From: Chrysemys picta bellii
Lineage: Eukaryota > Chordata > Testudines > Emydidae
DNA length: 64,000 nucleotides
Reading direction: 5' to 3'
Assembly (NCBI RefSeq): GCF_011386835.1
Contig: NC_088796.1
Span: forward strand, 90,751,468-90,815,467
A program made the translations under genes and the position numbers. This document shows, piece by piece, positions 1-11,190 of the stretch; positions within the stretch are counted from its first letter, which is position 1, and each line of letters opens with the position of its first letter. The notes under the pieces were generated by a model. The model saw nothing but the letters and a program-made list of their open reading frames with translations, ran no database searches and was not told the DNA's origin.

Positions 1-745
1 TGCTGGGTGTTTACACTTCTGTAGCAAAGAGGAAACAGTTTAAGCCTCAAACATGGTACAGACCCTACTATGAGCAGAGGTCTTCTAAACACTGTCCACT
101 GGCATTGTCTGCAGTTGGTCCTTCTCAGCAGTCTTCAGTGACTTTGAAACAGGTGTTTTAATATATCTGTCAAGACAACATACCAACCCTATTTCATCTT
201 TTGCTTTCAAATACCCCTACCCCCATTTGGAACATGCCTATCTCTCTTTTACAGTGCATCAACAGAAATTACATTGGACAGTTGGGTGCTTAGCACAGTA
301 AAAAGGATACATTATCCAATTTATCTTCCTCCCTGTCTCCAACATACTCTTGTGTCCCTTTTCAGGGACCCATCTCACAAAACTGTTTTAAGAAGTACAT
401 TCCCTGTTAAAACTGGGAGCAACAGAAGAAGTTCCTTATCACCACAGAGGGAAAAGTTTCTATTCCCACTATTTCTTGATTCCCAAAAGAGAGAGGTGGT
501 GTTTGACCCATTCTGTACTTCAGAATGCTTAACAGATTTATCAAGAAAATCAAGTTAATGATGGTCACTGTTGCTTCTATTATTCCTTCCCTGGACATTA
601 GTATGCTGCCCTCGACCTACATGTAGGATGTCTCTTTTCATGTGGCAATATGTTCTGGCCATAGAACGTTTTTTTTCAGTTCATAGTGAACAGTGTGTAA
701 CAAATGTGAAAATGAAATGAATTATATTAAAGAAATAGAATGAAT
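1..745. other. Intergenic, no gene recognised
   Basis: Open frames here are short (under 100 codons), lack recognisable motifs and are flanked by no convincing splice sites. The base composition is ordinary AT-rich vertebrate intergenic DNA. I see no repeat family I can name. Confidence 0.5.
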
Positions 746-747
746 TA

Positions 748-1090
748 AAGAATGCTGTATGTACCTTAAAGTAAAACTGAGAAATGCTGCAATCCAGGTG
801 TCAGGAAAGCAGACATTAACTGTTAATCAATTTAAGGGCAATTGGTGAAGCATTAGCCTTAGATCGATAAGAGTTAATAAGGAAGCAGGATATGCATATT
901 GTGCCCCAGGCAAATTTTACAATTTTGCTCTCTCTGTCCCTTTGTTTAGTTCGCACCCTTTTATCTGTATAAATAAGACTGTTTGAATCTTGCATGGGGG
1001 CTCACATTATCTGAATGTATTAGCAGAGCGCTGTGCTAATAAAACAGAGTAGTCTGACTAACTATGAGTCTTGAGTCTAACTTTGACACA
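748..1090 (+). mobile_element. Candidate solo LTR of an endogenous retrovirus-like element
   Basis: The right part has LTR architecture: a TATA box (TATAAATAAG, about 968-977), then about 70 bases downstream a polyadenylation signal (AATAAAA, about 1038), and an end in TTGACACA at about 1090. This order (promoter, R, polyA, U5-like tail ending in CA) is typical of a retroviral LTR. The left edge is uncertain; a TG-starting boundary near 748 is a guess, and I could not find a clear short target-site duplication. No gag, pol or env coding sequence lies next to it, so if real it is a solitary LTR. Confidence 0.5.
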
Positions 1091-1588
1091 AACCATATAC
1101 AAAACTGCCCTTTGGTCTCTCTTTGCAAAATGTATGACAGTGGTAGTTGTCATGGAGCGAGGTATGGGCAGCTGGGCCTAGTGAGCGGAGCAGTGGGCAG
1201 CAGGGTCTAGTGGACAAAGCTGGAGTCAGGCAATGAGCAGGGGAACACGTATAGAGTGGACTGGAGCAAGGCTGGGAATAAGATCAGCACAGGAGCGATC
1301 GCAGCTGTGGGGCATAAGCATGGAGCAGCCATCGGCCTTCTGTGCTGAGCTTAAGAGCACATCTGTTGGTTCCTCTAGACAATCAGGAGATCTGGACAGT
1401 CAGGTTATTCTGCTGCAAGCCAACTGGGATTCAGCTGAGAGTCCTTTGTTGCTTACATGGGGATGGAACTAGCTGGTCCCAGGCCCAGCTGCAAGCCCTA
1501 ATTCCTGATAGTAGCAGCCCATCCGCACCATCTAGGAATTCAATAATTCAGGTAAAGAAATATTTTGCTAGTGTGAGGAAGATCAAAA
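1091..1588. other. Unassigned repeat-like stretch, no gene
   Basis: A purine-rich stretch (1140-1330) with loose repetition of the theme GGGCAG...GTCTAGTGG at about 1166-1212. No open frame with recognisable protein content. It separates the candidate LTR from the DIRS remnant. Confidence 0.4.
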
Positions 1589-2774
1589 CTAGAAGGTGAC
1601 TTGTCTCATTAATATGAAACTCAGATGAAACCTTACATAAAATTTTTGGATGGAGTCATAATATCTTCTCCTTGGAGAACACAGAGAGCATATAGCTAGT
1701 GGCTCAAAAGGCAGTTTCATGAGACCGTTAAGAACAAGGCTGAGATCCCAAAGTAGAGTAGGGTCTCTAATCTGTGGGAAAAGGTTCATAGGACCTTTCA
1801 GGAACCTCAATGTGGTGGGATGGGCAAAATTGAGAAACCATCTACCGGTGAGTGCGCTGTTAATGCTAAGTGAACCTTGATGGAATTCAGAGAGAGACCT
1901 GATATTTTCAGTTCCAACAGGTAATCCAAGATTGTGGAAAGAGACATCTGGACAGGTGGATGATGAGAGTTACACCAAAGAAGATATCTTCTCCATTTCT
2001 GGAGGTAAGTGTGTCTTGTAGATTCCTTCTTGCTGTTTAACAGCACATATTGTATTCCTGATAAACAGGATGCCTATAAGTCTGAGAAAAACTATTGAGA
2101 AGCAATGCTTAAAGTTGCAAAACATTCAGATTGGGATGAAGTGATCAACCAGCATTCTGAGACAGTAGTCAAGAATTGCTGGGAAGCTGCCCTGGAGGAT
2201 GAGGAGTGAGTCTGAGATAAGGAAACCAAACCTTTGGCCAAGTTGGTGCAATTGAAATGATCCTGGTCTGGTCCTGCTTGATCTTGTTGGGAACTTTTAA
2301 AAACAATGGAGTTGGTAGATATGCATAAAAAAAAATCTTTGTCCATGTAGTGAGAGAGGCATCTCCTAGAGATTGTATTCCTCCTCTGGAACAGAATTTT
2401 CTGTATTTTACGTTGGCTGCAGTGGTGAAAAGGTTGATCTCCTGGAAAGCCCCAAGCTAAGAATATTAGTTGAGGACTCGAGTTCAACTACCATTCATAA
2501 TTTAGGGAAAAAATGTTGTCTGAGGATATCTGCCAGGCTGTTTTGTATACCCAGAAGGTAAGAAACCAAAATGACACTCTGGTTGGCTATGCACCAACTC
2601 CAAAGCTTTATTGCTTTTGTGTATAGTGAGGGAGAACATGCTTCTCCCTGATGATTGATTTAATATATATAAGCTACGTTGTCTGTGATCTTGGTTGACT
2701 TGCTTTTGATTAGAGGAAGAAAGTGAAAGCAAACATTTCTGAGTGCCCTCAGTTCTAGCAGATTGATGTACAAA

Positions 2775-2955
2775 GGGGGAGGGATAGCTCAGTGGTTTAA
2801 GCATTGGCTTGCTAAACCCAGGGTTGTGAGTTCAATCCTTGAGGGGGCCATTTAGGGGTCTTGGGCAAAAATCTGTCTGGGAATTGGTCCTGTTTTGAGC
2901 AGGGGGTTGGACTAAATGACATCCTGAGGTCCCTTCCAACCCTGATATTCTATAA
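2775..2955 (+). mobile_element. Turtle-type tRNA-derived SINE inserted in the DIRS remnant
   Basis: The element starts with a tRNA-like head containing a pol III A box (TAGCTCAGTGG, about 2785) and B box (GGTTGTGAGTTCAATCC, about 2822). A CR1-like tail follows (GGTCCCTTCCAACCCTGATA, about 2929) and the element ends at TTCTATAA. The tail resembles the 3' end of CR1 LINEs, which would explain mobilisation by CR1 machinery. The RNase H-like frame of the host DIRS element stops at its right edge and resumes at its left edge, so the SINE arrived after the DIRS element. Confidence 0.9.
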
Positions 2956-3605
2956 GTGCCCTGTTCTTGTTGTGACCATTTGCCTTGGACTGCGTGAGGA
3001 CCTAAACCTGCTCCCCATCCAAGGAGAGAAGTGTCCGATATCATGATCTCCTGATTCTGGATAAACAGGATTCCTGCACAAATCTTGAAAGGATCATTCC
3101 ACCAGGTGGCTGGGTATAGACACCAGTTTGTTCAGACTGTGTTTGTTGTGTACATAAACTGGACTGAGCCACACCTGGAAACACTGAAGATGTAAATTGC
3201 TGTTCTGTCATAAAAACACAAGCTGCCCTATGCCCCAGAAGCTGCAGACATGTACTTGTTGGTATTTGAGGACAGAGCTGCATTCTTTGGATAAAGGGTT
3301 TCTTGCTCAAGAACCTTAGGAGGGACATAAGCTCTGCCCATCATTGAATCCAGAAACACTCCTATAAGTATTTGCTGTGTAGGGGTACAGGTCAATTTCT
3401 TGAGATTTATTTGTAGTTCTAGACTGTGGAAAAGCACAGTCCTTGTTTGAACTGCCAATTGTACTTCCTGAAAAGACCAGCCTTTGAGGAGCCAGTCATC
3501 AAGGTAAGGAAAGACTGTTATTCCTAGATGGTGTAGGTGGGCAGCTACAGCGGCCATGATTTTTGAGAGAACCCTTGGAGCAAAAGAAAGGCCAATGGTA
3601 CCATA

Positions 3606-3976
3606 GGCACTGACTCAGTGGGTGCTCCGGGGCTGGAGCATGAACACCCACAGGGGAAAAAAATGGTGGGTGCTGAGCACCCACCAGCAGCCCCCCTACC
3701 AGAACCTCCCCCTCTCCTCAGTGCCTCCTGCCCGCTGGCAGGCCCCGCAAATCAGTGCCTCCCCCTCCCTCCCAGCGCCTGCTGCGGATCAGCTGTTTCA
3801 GGAGGCACTGGGGGGGGAGGAGCGAGGGTGCAGTGTGCTCGGGGGAGGGGGTGGAACTGGGCGGGGACAGGAAGAGGCAGGGCAGAGCAGGGGTGGGAAG
3901 AAGCAGGGAAGGGATGGAGTGGAGGTGGGTCGGGGGTGGTGGGGAGCACTGCCCGGTAGATTAGAAAATCAGCACC
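3606..3976. mobile_element. Non-autonomous TIR element (TA target) inserted in the DIRS RT domain
   Basis: The ends are inverted: GGCACTGAC at the left against ATCAGCACC at the right, whose reverse complement is GGTGCTGAT. Each end is flanked by TA (3604-3605 and 3977-3978). If the 371-bp insert and one TA are ignored, the minus-strand RT frame of the DIRS element is continuous across the junction, which strongly supports these exact borders and a TA target duplication of the Tc1/mariner type. The interior is GC- and purine-rich and non-coding; open frames in it are compositional artefacts. Confidence 0.8.
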
Positions 3977-4640
3977 TATGTCTTGTACTGGCTGTGATTG
4001 TGACTGAGTGTGAAACAGAAATCTTATGAGAGAGGGATGAATTGCTATGTGGAAGTAGGCATCTTTGAGGTTGAGACTTGAGAGTTACAAACCAGTCCCC
4101 AGAGTCCAGGGAGGGAATTATAGCTGCTAGGGATACTATCCTGAATTTCAGATGTATGACCTGCTGCTTCAATTGCCTGACCTAGTATTGGCCTCCAATT
4201 CCCATTTTTCTTGAGTATCAGAAAATATCTTGAATTAGAACCCTTTTTCTCTGTGTTGAATGGTTCTATGGCCCCTAGACTTTTGAGTGAGGTGATCTCC
4301 TGTGCAAGCAATTGATTATGAAAGGGGTCTGGGAAGGGATGGAGGTAAACAGGATCATATAACTTGATGTAATGGCCTCCTATGCCCATTTGTCTGATGT
4401 TATAACTTCCCATGCTTCTTGGACTAGAGAGAGGTGGTATCCAAATTAAGGAAAGGGGTTGTATAATGCTGCTGAGATATCCTGACTATTGGGTAGTTTA
4501 GACTCTTGACCAATCAAAACTGGCATTTTGAAGATGTTGATGGCTGGGATGAAGCAACTGAGGAAGTCATTGGTTTCTTTTTAGAAAATCGACTTTAGAA
4601 GTCTACTTTTTAGCTGGCTGTTTCCTGGCTCTTTATATCT

Positions 4641-6275
4641 CTAACAGCATATTTATAGTACAGTGGTTTAGACAAAATTTCTCACTTTTGAAAGATGAGC
4701 TCTCCTTTCAGGAAAATATTGTTAAAGGTTTATATGTATGTTAGAGTTTTAATTGCATGAAAGTAAATTGTCTTTTAAAATGTGTCCTTTATAATATGAT
4801 TCTTCCTCTTCTTTCTTCCATGCTTTCATGAGCAGTGAACTAATTAACACTGACGTTTAAAGTATCATCACTGGCACCTAAGTCAGCATCCCTGGGAATG
4901 AATGGGATTTCTCACACCTCAGAGCTAAAGTTTCAGGCTCTCTGCAAATTCAGGCAGATGTCTCTCAGTTCATGTTTTGGAAATTCTCTTCACTGTCCTA
5001 GCAGCTAAAGACTAACTTAAAAAAATAGAAGCTGAGACTTTGGAAAACAATTGAGAGGGTCTATCTGTTCCACTCCTTCCAACTAGTCATTCATGCCCAC
5101 CACCCAGGGGTGCACCCACGCTCTGGACAACGCTGGCTTAGCGTACATGATGAGTGTTGGGAATGTGGATGAAATATAGTGGTTTGGTAGTATTGTGTTT
5201 TGGTGTAAGGAGGTTGTTGGTGGATAGGCAGGATATAAGTGTTGATATATGGTCAGAATTAAGGCTGTTGAGAGAACCTTAATTACAGTGTCCTGACTTA
5301 AAAACATTAGGGAAAATCTAACCCATCTCCACTACCAAAATAACACGGTAGTTTAATTTCTGTGAGGTGATCCTCACAGAAGTTTCATTTGCCTGAGTTC
5401 CCTTTCACAGGTTTTACCATGGTAGGAGTGATCCAGCCCTATGAGATTAAATTCCTTTTCTCCTTCCCCATACAAGTGTTTTATGTTACTTCTGAGCACT
5501 GTGGTTCCCAAAGGGATGGTCCCTGGAGACCTGGCTGGTTGCATGGTGCTGGTTCCTCCACCTTAATTGTATCTAGGACAATGGGTGAGGGGGCTGAGCT
5601 CTGACTGGGGCCCATAGGCACTAAATAATATAAATAATAACAGACCGTAAAAGACATTAAAATACATTAAATTCTTGGTCTGCACAATAATGAATGGGTG
5701 AGAGGAGGTGTCCAAGAGACATCTCACTATCAAGGGACAGTCCACACTGTGAAAAAGTTTAAGAACTGTTCTCCAGCTCTATTCTACCTGCTGCATGGAC
5801 TCAAAATATTGTCAATAAATATCACAAAACAGAAATAATTAAATGACCCAGATTATAAATAAAACATAGGGAGTGGGAATTGTATTGGGTAAAAAATTCT
5901 GTTAAGATTTTTGCATTTTTATTGCCATTTTGTGTGTACGATCCACTTTTGTCCTCCCCGCCCCACCCCAAAAGAAAAAAGAAAAGAACCTAAAAACTGC
6001 ATCTTTTGGGTTACAAATATACATTTTATAATTTTATAATTTGAATTTTTGTTCAGATGAAACTGCAGCTTTCACACTCAAATATGTGAAAAAAAAATTT
6101 TTTTGCATGCCAGTTGTTGACACTTTTTTTCTGAATTTTGCGTAGTCCTACACAAAATATTAGCAAGAAATTTGTAACACCACTTCGATAGCCTTGGGGG
6201 AGGGGAAATCTGAAATGTATTAAACTAAAACATTTAAATAAGCCCCCAAATTTTCTCAGAGATAAATTGCGATGG
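4641..6275. other. Intergenic / probable 3' UTR of the SLC16-like gene
   Basis: There is no supported coding sequence. The part just below 6276 would be the 3' untranslated region of the minus-strand SLC16-like gene. A TTTATT at about 5916 reads AATAAA on the minus strand and could be its polyadenylation signal, but others are possible. The stretch around 5090-5310 and 5580-5760 holds only short frames without motifs. Confidence 0.4.
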
Positions 6276-6502
6276 TCACACTCCCATATTTTGTTCTTGA
6301 CACTTTCCAGTCTTAAATTTCAGGAAATGGAGGGAAGGGAAGAGAAGGATTTGCTTCTTTGGTTTAGTGTCTGTCTGGGTCTCTTGCTCTTTGTTCTGCT
6401 GGAGTTGATCTATAACAACCAAAAATACGGTAGATATGACGAGAGTGGCTCCTGCTATGTAGAAGCCTGCACTGTAATTTTCTGCCATGTCCACAATCAG
6501 AC
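6276..6502 (-). CDS. SLC16-like gene, C-terminal exon
   Basis: After acceptor CTTTTCCCACCAG the exon completes a split Gly codon. It reads GLIVDMAENYSAGFYIAGAT, then a hydrophobic TM12 (LVISTVFLVVI), then a polar tail rich in Gln, Glu, Lys and Thr, and ends at TGA (6278-6276). The G-L-[IV]-[VF]-D plus YSAGFY pattern is the usual start of the last SLC16 coding exon. The phase (1) matches the donor at 10384. The roughly 45-residue cytoplasmic tail is lysine-rich and carries no motif I recognise. Confidence 0.8.
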
Positions 6503-9485
6503 CTGGTGGGAAAAGCAAATGACAGTGGTGGTGATTTGTCAGGAAGAAATTAATGAGAATTGCTGAGAGAACTTATTAAGAAGAGGAACACCTTTTCTTC
6601 GCATTTGTTTCATCTTCTGGCTTTGTAAGGGTTAATTCACCAGTTTAAGAAACTTGTCATGACCGCAAATGTAGAAAAGGTGTAGGTCCATATTTACAAA
6701 ACGAGTTGTCTAAATTGCTCTGTTTGCAAGTGCACCCATCATGCTTGCTGATGGGCTCTTTGTTCAAACGCAGTGGGTAACTGTGTGTGTAAGCATCTGT
6801 TAGTGGGTGCAGTCACGAGTTCTGCAGGTGCAAATTTGGGGTGCAACAGACAAATGCCTGGGTACAACTTAACCAGTCACAAATTCACTGTCACAAAATT
6901 TGGCTACATGGACTATGCAGTATCTGACTGCTTGTTACTTAGAAGCCAATAGTACCAGTTTGGCTGCTAGCATCCCAGGTTTTGAGCATCTGTCCTAGTG
7001 AATTGGTTTCCCACCTAATTTCCAAGAACTGTACAGCAGGTAATGGTCTCCTACTGTGCTCTTTGCTAGTTGCCTCTCCCTCAGCAGCAGCAACTACTGC
7101 AGAGTGGGAGGATGCAGAGTGCTAGTGAGACCACAAACAGGGACAGGAGGCAACAAAGAGCAGGGTGAGGTGTGTGGGGGGGGGAAGGGAACAATCTATG
7201 GGAGGGTAGAGGGAACAGAAATTGGGAAGAAGCCATGTAGGGAAAGGAAGAGCAAAGGGTGAACCATAGAGGATAGAAGGGAGAGCCCTGAGGGGCAGAG
7301 GTGAGCAGGTGAGCCATATGGGTATGATCCGAGAATAGAAGGGGGGCCATTGTGGGGTGGAAGAAAGAAATGATAGATTTTACTTAGATGAAATTTCCAA
7401 CAATTGAGTGGCCACTGGAGGGTTTGTGCTATCTCTGGTGAATCCTGTGGTGTTTTCCTGACCCTCCTAAGAGGAATGTCCCCTAAAATTCACCAAATCA
7501 GTGGATAGGAGCCTCATTGTGTTCAGTGTGTTAGAGAATGTAATGTAGCTATTTCCTCCTCACGTACATGTTGGCACTAACTATGCTAGTGTCAGACCTA
7601 GACCAGCTCAGATTAATATGGGGGATGGGGAAAAACATTAGCACTTGTTAGATCCCTTTATTTGTGAGGAGCCAAGCTTAACTCTAGGGCAAGCAAGTGC
7701 AATACCCCTGAAGTCAATGGAGTTTGCACCTGCTCACACCAGGGCTGAAGTTGGACCAGTGACACCACTTTGTAAACTAAGTGCATGGTATTTTCTGACT
7801 CCCCTCAGGGAGTGTGGGGGCTCCTCCATTTTCTCATCCACTCTTGCCTCAAAGACCCTATACACTCAGCAGAAAAGGACCTATGGAGATATGTTTTGCC
7901 ATATCAGATTCTATTGGTGGACTACCAAGCCTGATACCCTGTCTCAAATAGTGACTAATGATCTAGCATGCCAATGTTCATATGCAGATACAGTCATCCA
8001 AGGGCAACATGAAGCTCTTCCGTTGGAATGTGCTGGGAAGAGTACTTCATTTGAAGTATCTGTTATAACATCAGACACTATATAGCTGCAACTCTCCATG
8101 CTAACCGCAGCAGAGACTATTAGATCACCCCTATCGTAGTATTCTTAAAAGGAACAGTTCAAAGCACAGTGTACTTTATCCCTTATTTTGTGTGCTGGTG
8201 AAAGATGCCACCAGGCTGAGAGCTCTACAGAATGAAATTCTCTGTTTAGCCACAAAACCGGGGGACAGCACAGATAGTGGCACATTCATATACATAAAAA
8301 CAAACGCTACAGTATTGTGCTGTAGTTGCCAAGTGCAATGCAGTGTTGCTGTTGTAAGGTGGTATATTTTTAGACAGTCACTGGAGAGCACTGTAGTAGT
8401 TTTCAGAAGGGGAGTGTGAGCTTCTCCATGGCACCCTGCTAGTGAGCCTCAGCCCTGACCTGGAGCAAGAAGTTGGTCCGGTCTTCAGGTCCATTCTGTC
8501 CTTAGCTTCTCTGCTGTTTAGGACAGTTTATTTTTCAAAGAATCATAACAGTTAGAGAGAGAAGAAACTCTTATTTCTAGCCAGGCTTCAACAGGGCCTG
8601 CAGATACCACAGTGACAGATATGGTATAAGAACATGAATGGATGGATAGGATATTGTGGGTGCACAATCATGCTGTGGCAGTGAAATGCAGGCACACACC
8701 CACATCCATCTCTAGACAACTTCCTGGTTTGCTAATGTAGTCAGGTAAGTTAGACTGCTCAATGGATGCAGTTGCAGATGTAGTTAATTGTGCCTAGAAT
8801 GCCTGAGATCATCAGACCAGAACTATATGGAAAAGGGCTGTAAAAATTTCTTACTTTCTGAAATGGTTCTGTTACATGGGACTGATTCAAAGTCATTGGA
8901 AAGACTCCCGCTAAATTCAATGGCCTTTGAATTAGTGCTCATATGCATTGGCTTACAATCACATCGGCCTTTTCTCTGCTGTATCACATGGCAAAATTAT
9001 ATCTACTTTGCTGTCCATTGCAACCCCAAAGTCTCAGGCAGCATTACTGCTTAATATCCTGCTTGGATACCTGTTTTTCTGCAGTCTTTGCACTTGAATT
9101 TTTCCAAGTTAAATTTTTACAGCTTCTATTTCTACCCACTCAAGGTTTCTTTATGTGGCCTATCTCTTCCCACTAGTTTTTGTGCCACCTCTCCATTTAA
9201 TATATTGATTGGTGAGATGCTGCCAGAAAACATATTGATATGTCCAGTAGCATTTCCTTAAGATGCACTTGCTGCACAGCCTAGGTAGCCAAGCTTTGAG
9301 CTGAGGTTCTCTGCAGTAGGCCAGAAGGGGCTGGAATCCTCCCACAGCTGTTACCTCAGAGCAGTACCCGCCCTACTCTGTGGCCAATACTACAGTCTCA
9401 GGGCTGCAGTAGCCTCCACAGTTTCTACCGTGTAATCATGGCTATATCCCCCTACTCTGTTTCTCCAACAAACATGCTCTCTATG
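6503..9485 (-). other. SLC16-like intron (3' part), no gene
   Basis: This is the 3' part of the 3.9-kb intron between the last two SLC16-like exons. Short frames, including one of 146 codons at 7645-8085 (+), have no recognisable domain, and I treat them as chance. The sequence at about 7690-7760 (GAAGTCAATGGAGTTTGC context) looks like an old dispersed repeat. Confidence 0.5.
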
Positions 9486-10150
9486 CTGGGAGTCCCACAG
9501 AATTGGACTCCATGGCAGGGGTGGCAAGTTATATGAGCCCGTGGTGCCCATGTTCCAGGAATATTCAGGGCCTGGGGGCCCGGCTCCACCAATGTTCGGG
9601 GCTGGGTCTCTCCCCAGCCCCATCTGCCGCCCCCAGGTGATTTAAAAGGGCTAGGGGGCCTCCGACCGCCACCACCAGCAGTGCAGCGGGGCTAAGGCGG
9701 CTCCCTGCCCAGCCTTGCTCTGCACCCCTCCTGGAAGTGCGCCGCCCCCCCCCCTTCCCGCAGCTCCCATTGGCTGGGAACTGTGGCCAATGGGAGCTGC
9801 AGGGGCGGTGTCTCAGGGCAGCAGCACACAGAGACCCCCTCAGCCCCTCCATCCCACCTAGGAGCCGCTGCCAAAGGGGTGTGCCGGTCGCTTTCGGGAG
9901 CCGCCTGAGGCAAATGCCGCACCCCTCACCCACACCCAACGCCCTGCCCCAGCCCAGAGCCTGCCCCTGCACCCAAACTCCCTCCCAGAGCGTTAAGCAG
10001 GTGTGTGTATGTGGGGGGGGGGACTTGGACCCATTCTTGGCACCACCAAAAATTATACCAACCTGCTGCCCCACCTGCTCCATGGTGTGCAGAGGGCATG
10101 AATGCTGGCAGGAATCCTTCCGCTCTCCCACCAGTTTCACTGCTGGGAGG
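9486..10150. repeat. GC-rich dispersed repeat with internal hairpin
   Basis: This is a sharply bounded GC-rich block inside an AT-rich intron. At 9762-9799 the sequence AGCTCCCATTGGCTGGGAAC...GTGGCCAATGGGAGCT forms an inverted repeat with CCAAT-box-like cores on both arms. Long open frames on both strands (up to 208 codons) follow from low stop-codon density at high GC and have no protein motifs. The block resembles internal sequence of non-autonomous turtle repeats, but I could not fix its ends. Confidence 0.5.
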
Positions 10151-10383
10151 GCCCTACACATAGGGAGGAGAAGGGGCAAAATTTTCTCCATAGGATTTAG
10201 TCAGATTCTTTGTATTATAGATTTTGTAGCTCAGTTAACTAGAGATGGGCTTGAGAGATGGCTAAAATCCATATTAGGGGGAAATTTGGACCAGATCTGA
10301 ACTTCTCAGTTTGAGCCTATCGCTAGGAAATAATTAGCATTTCACTAATAAGCTGTGTTTATGAAAGTGCCATCTCAACTTAC

Positions 10384-11190
10384 CAGCAAGAGGAGGCCCC
10401 AGAAAACCTCCAGTGCTTCGAATGAGCATAAAGAGCCCCAGGGCACTGTCAAAATCTGACATGCCCACGACATCTGCCAGCACTGTGATGTGGATGGAGA
10501 CTGTCGTGCCAAAGAAAAAACCATAGAAGCCAGTGAATATTGCCAGAGACAGATAATTGTTAGCCAGCGGCAATAGCATCAAAGGTGTGCTGATCAGAAC
10601 AACTGTCATTGTCAGCAAGTGTATAGTCCTAGTAAGGTGGAGGTTAGCATACCAGCCACACAACAACCCGCCCATGAAGTCTGCTATAGCCAAAATGGAC
10701 AGGAGTGATGCAGTCCAAGACTCATCTATCCTTAGGCTGTAGCTAAGTGGAACCAAAAATAATGGGGGAATGAAAAAACTCATAGCAGCTAACATACCAA
10801 AAATGGCATAAAGAATAAACTCCAGTCTCTTCACAAGCATCCAGTTGAATGTTTTTTGTGTGATGGGAGATGCATGTTCCTTGCCAGACATAGGCACAAC
10901 CTTGCCGGATGGTCTCTGAGCTTCAGAACTCCTAGCTTCAAGAACACAACGGTCCTTCAGGGGTCACATCAGTGCTCCACAGACGCATATATTAAGTTGA
11001 ATGCCACGGATGATCAACAGAGCACTCTTCCACCCATATAAACCAATTAACCACTGAAAAAAAGGGCTAAAGGTGAATGCAAAGGCACATTCCCCAGCAC
11101 TGGCAATAGCATTGGCCAAAGCCCTTCTGTTAGAGAAATAATGGCTGACAATGCTAATAGCTGATGTCCATGAAAAGGAAATCCCAAGAC
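10384..11190 (-). CDS. SLC16-like gene, large central exon with in-frame TGA
   Basis: This 807-nt exon lies between acceptor CTCCCCATACAG and donor GCTG|gtaagt. It encodes TM4 to TM11. The first part (11190-10967) covers SWTSAISIVSHYFSNRRALA and ends at VCGALM. An in-frame TGA (10966-10964) follows, then a cytoplasmic loop and a second half that is fully open for about 190 codons (VKRLEFILYAIFG through LIRSTGGFLGPPLAG). The strict conservation of frame and motifs on both sides of the TGA suggests a recent or single lesion. A CGA-to-TGA transition at a CpG is the simplest explanation. In the TM8 region the sequence is IADFMGGLLCGW; many family members have Arg in place of the first of the two adjacent Gly residues. 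Confidence 0.85.

Larger units (their letters stand above)
1589..4640 (-). mobile_element. Degenerate DIRS-type retrotransposon (RT, RNase H, tyrosine recombinase start)
   Basis: Reading the minus strand from about 4600 downwards, the order is that of a DIRS element. Reverse transcriptase fingers (4413-4045) are followed by an RT block with LKDAYFHIAIHP (about 4085-4040). Next comes the palm motif YLDDWL (3506-3489), then an RNase H-like segment beginning SDTSLLGWGA (about 3040-2960) and continuing below 2775. The N-terminal part of a tyrosine recombinase (core-binding region, KKESTRHTYLQKWRRYLLWC, 2031-1970) and its internal block (1810-1600) complete the order. Stops and frameshifts break the frames throughout. 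A SINE (2775-2955) and a small TIR element (3606-3976) have inserted into it. The catalytic end of the recombinase and the element termini were not located, and both outer limits are approximate. No intact protein can be made. Confidence 0.8.

Noticed and set aside
2775..2850. Possible tRNA gene
   Set aside because: A and B boxes are present but belong to the head of a SINE; no intact cloverleaf and a CR1-like tail follows.
7645..8085. 146-codon + strand frame
   Set aside because: No recognisable motif, partly overlaps an old dispersed repeat, no splice or promoter context.
9565..10191. 208-codon minus-strand frame
   Set aside because: It lies in a GC-rich dispersed repeat with hairpins; no protein motif, and comparable frames exist on the other strand.
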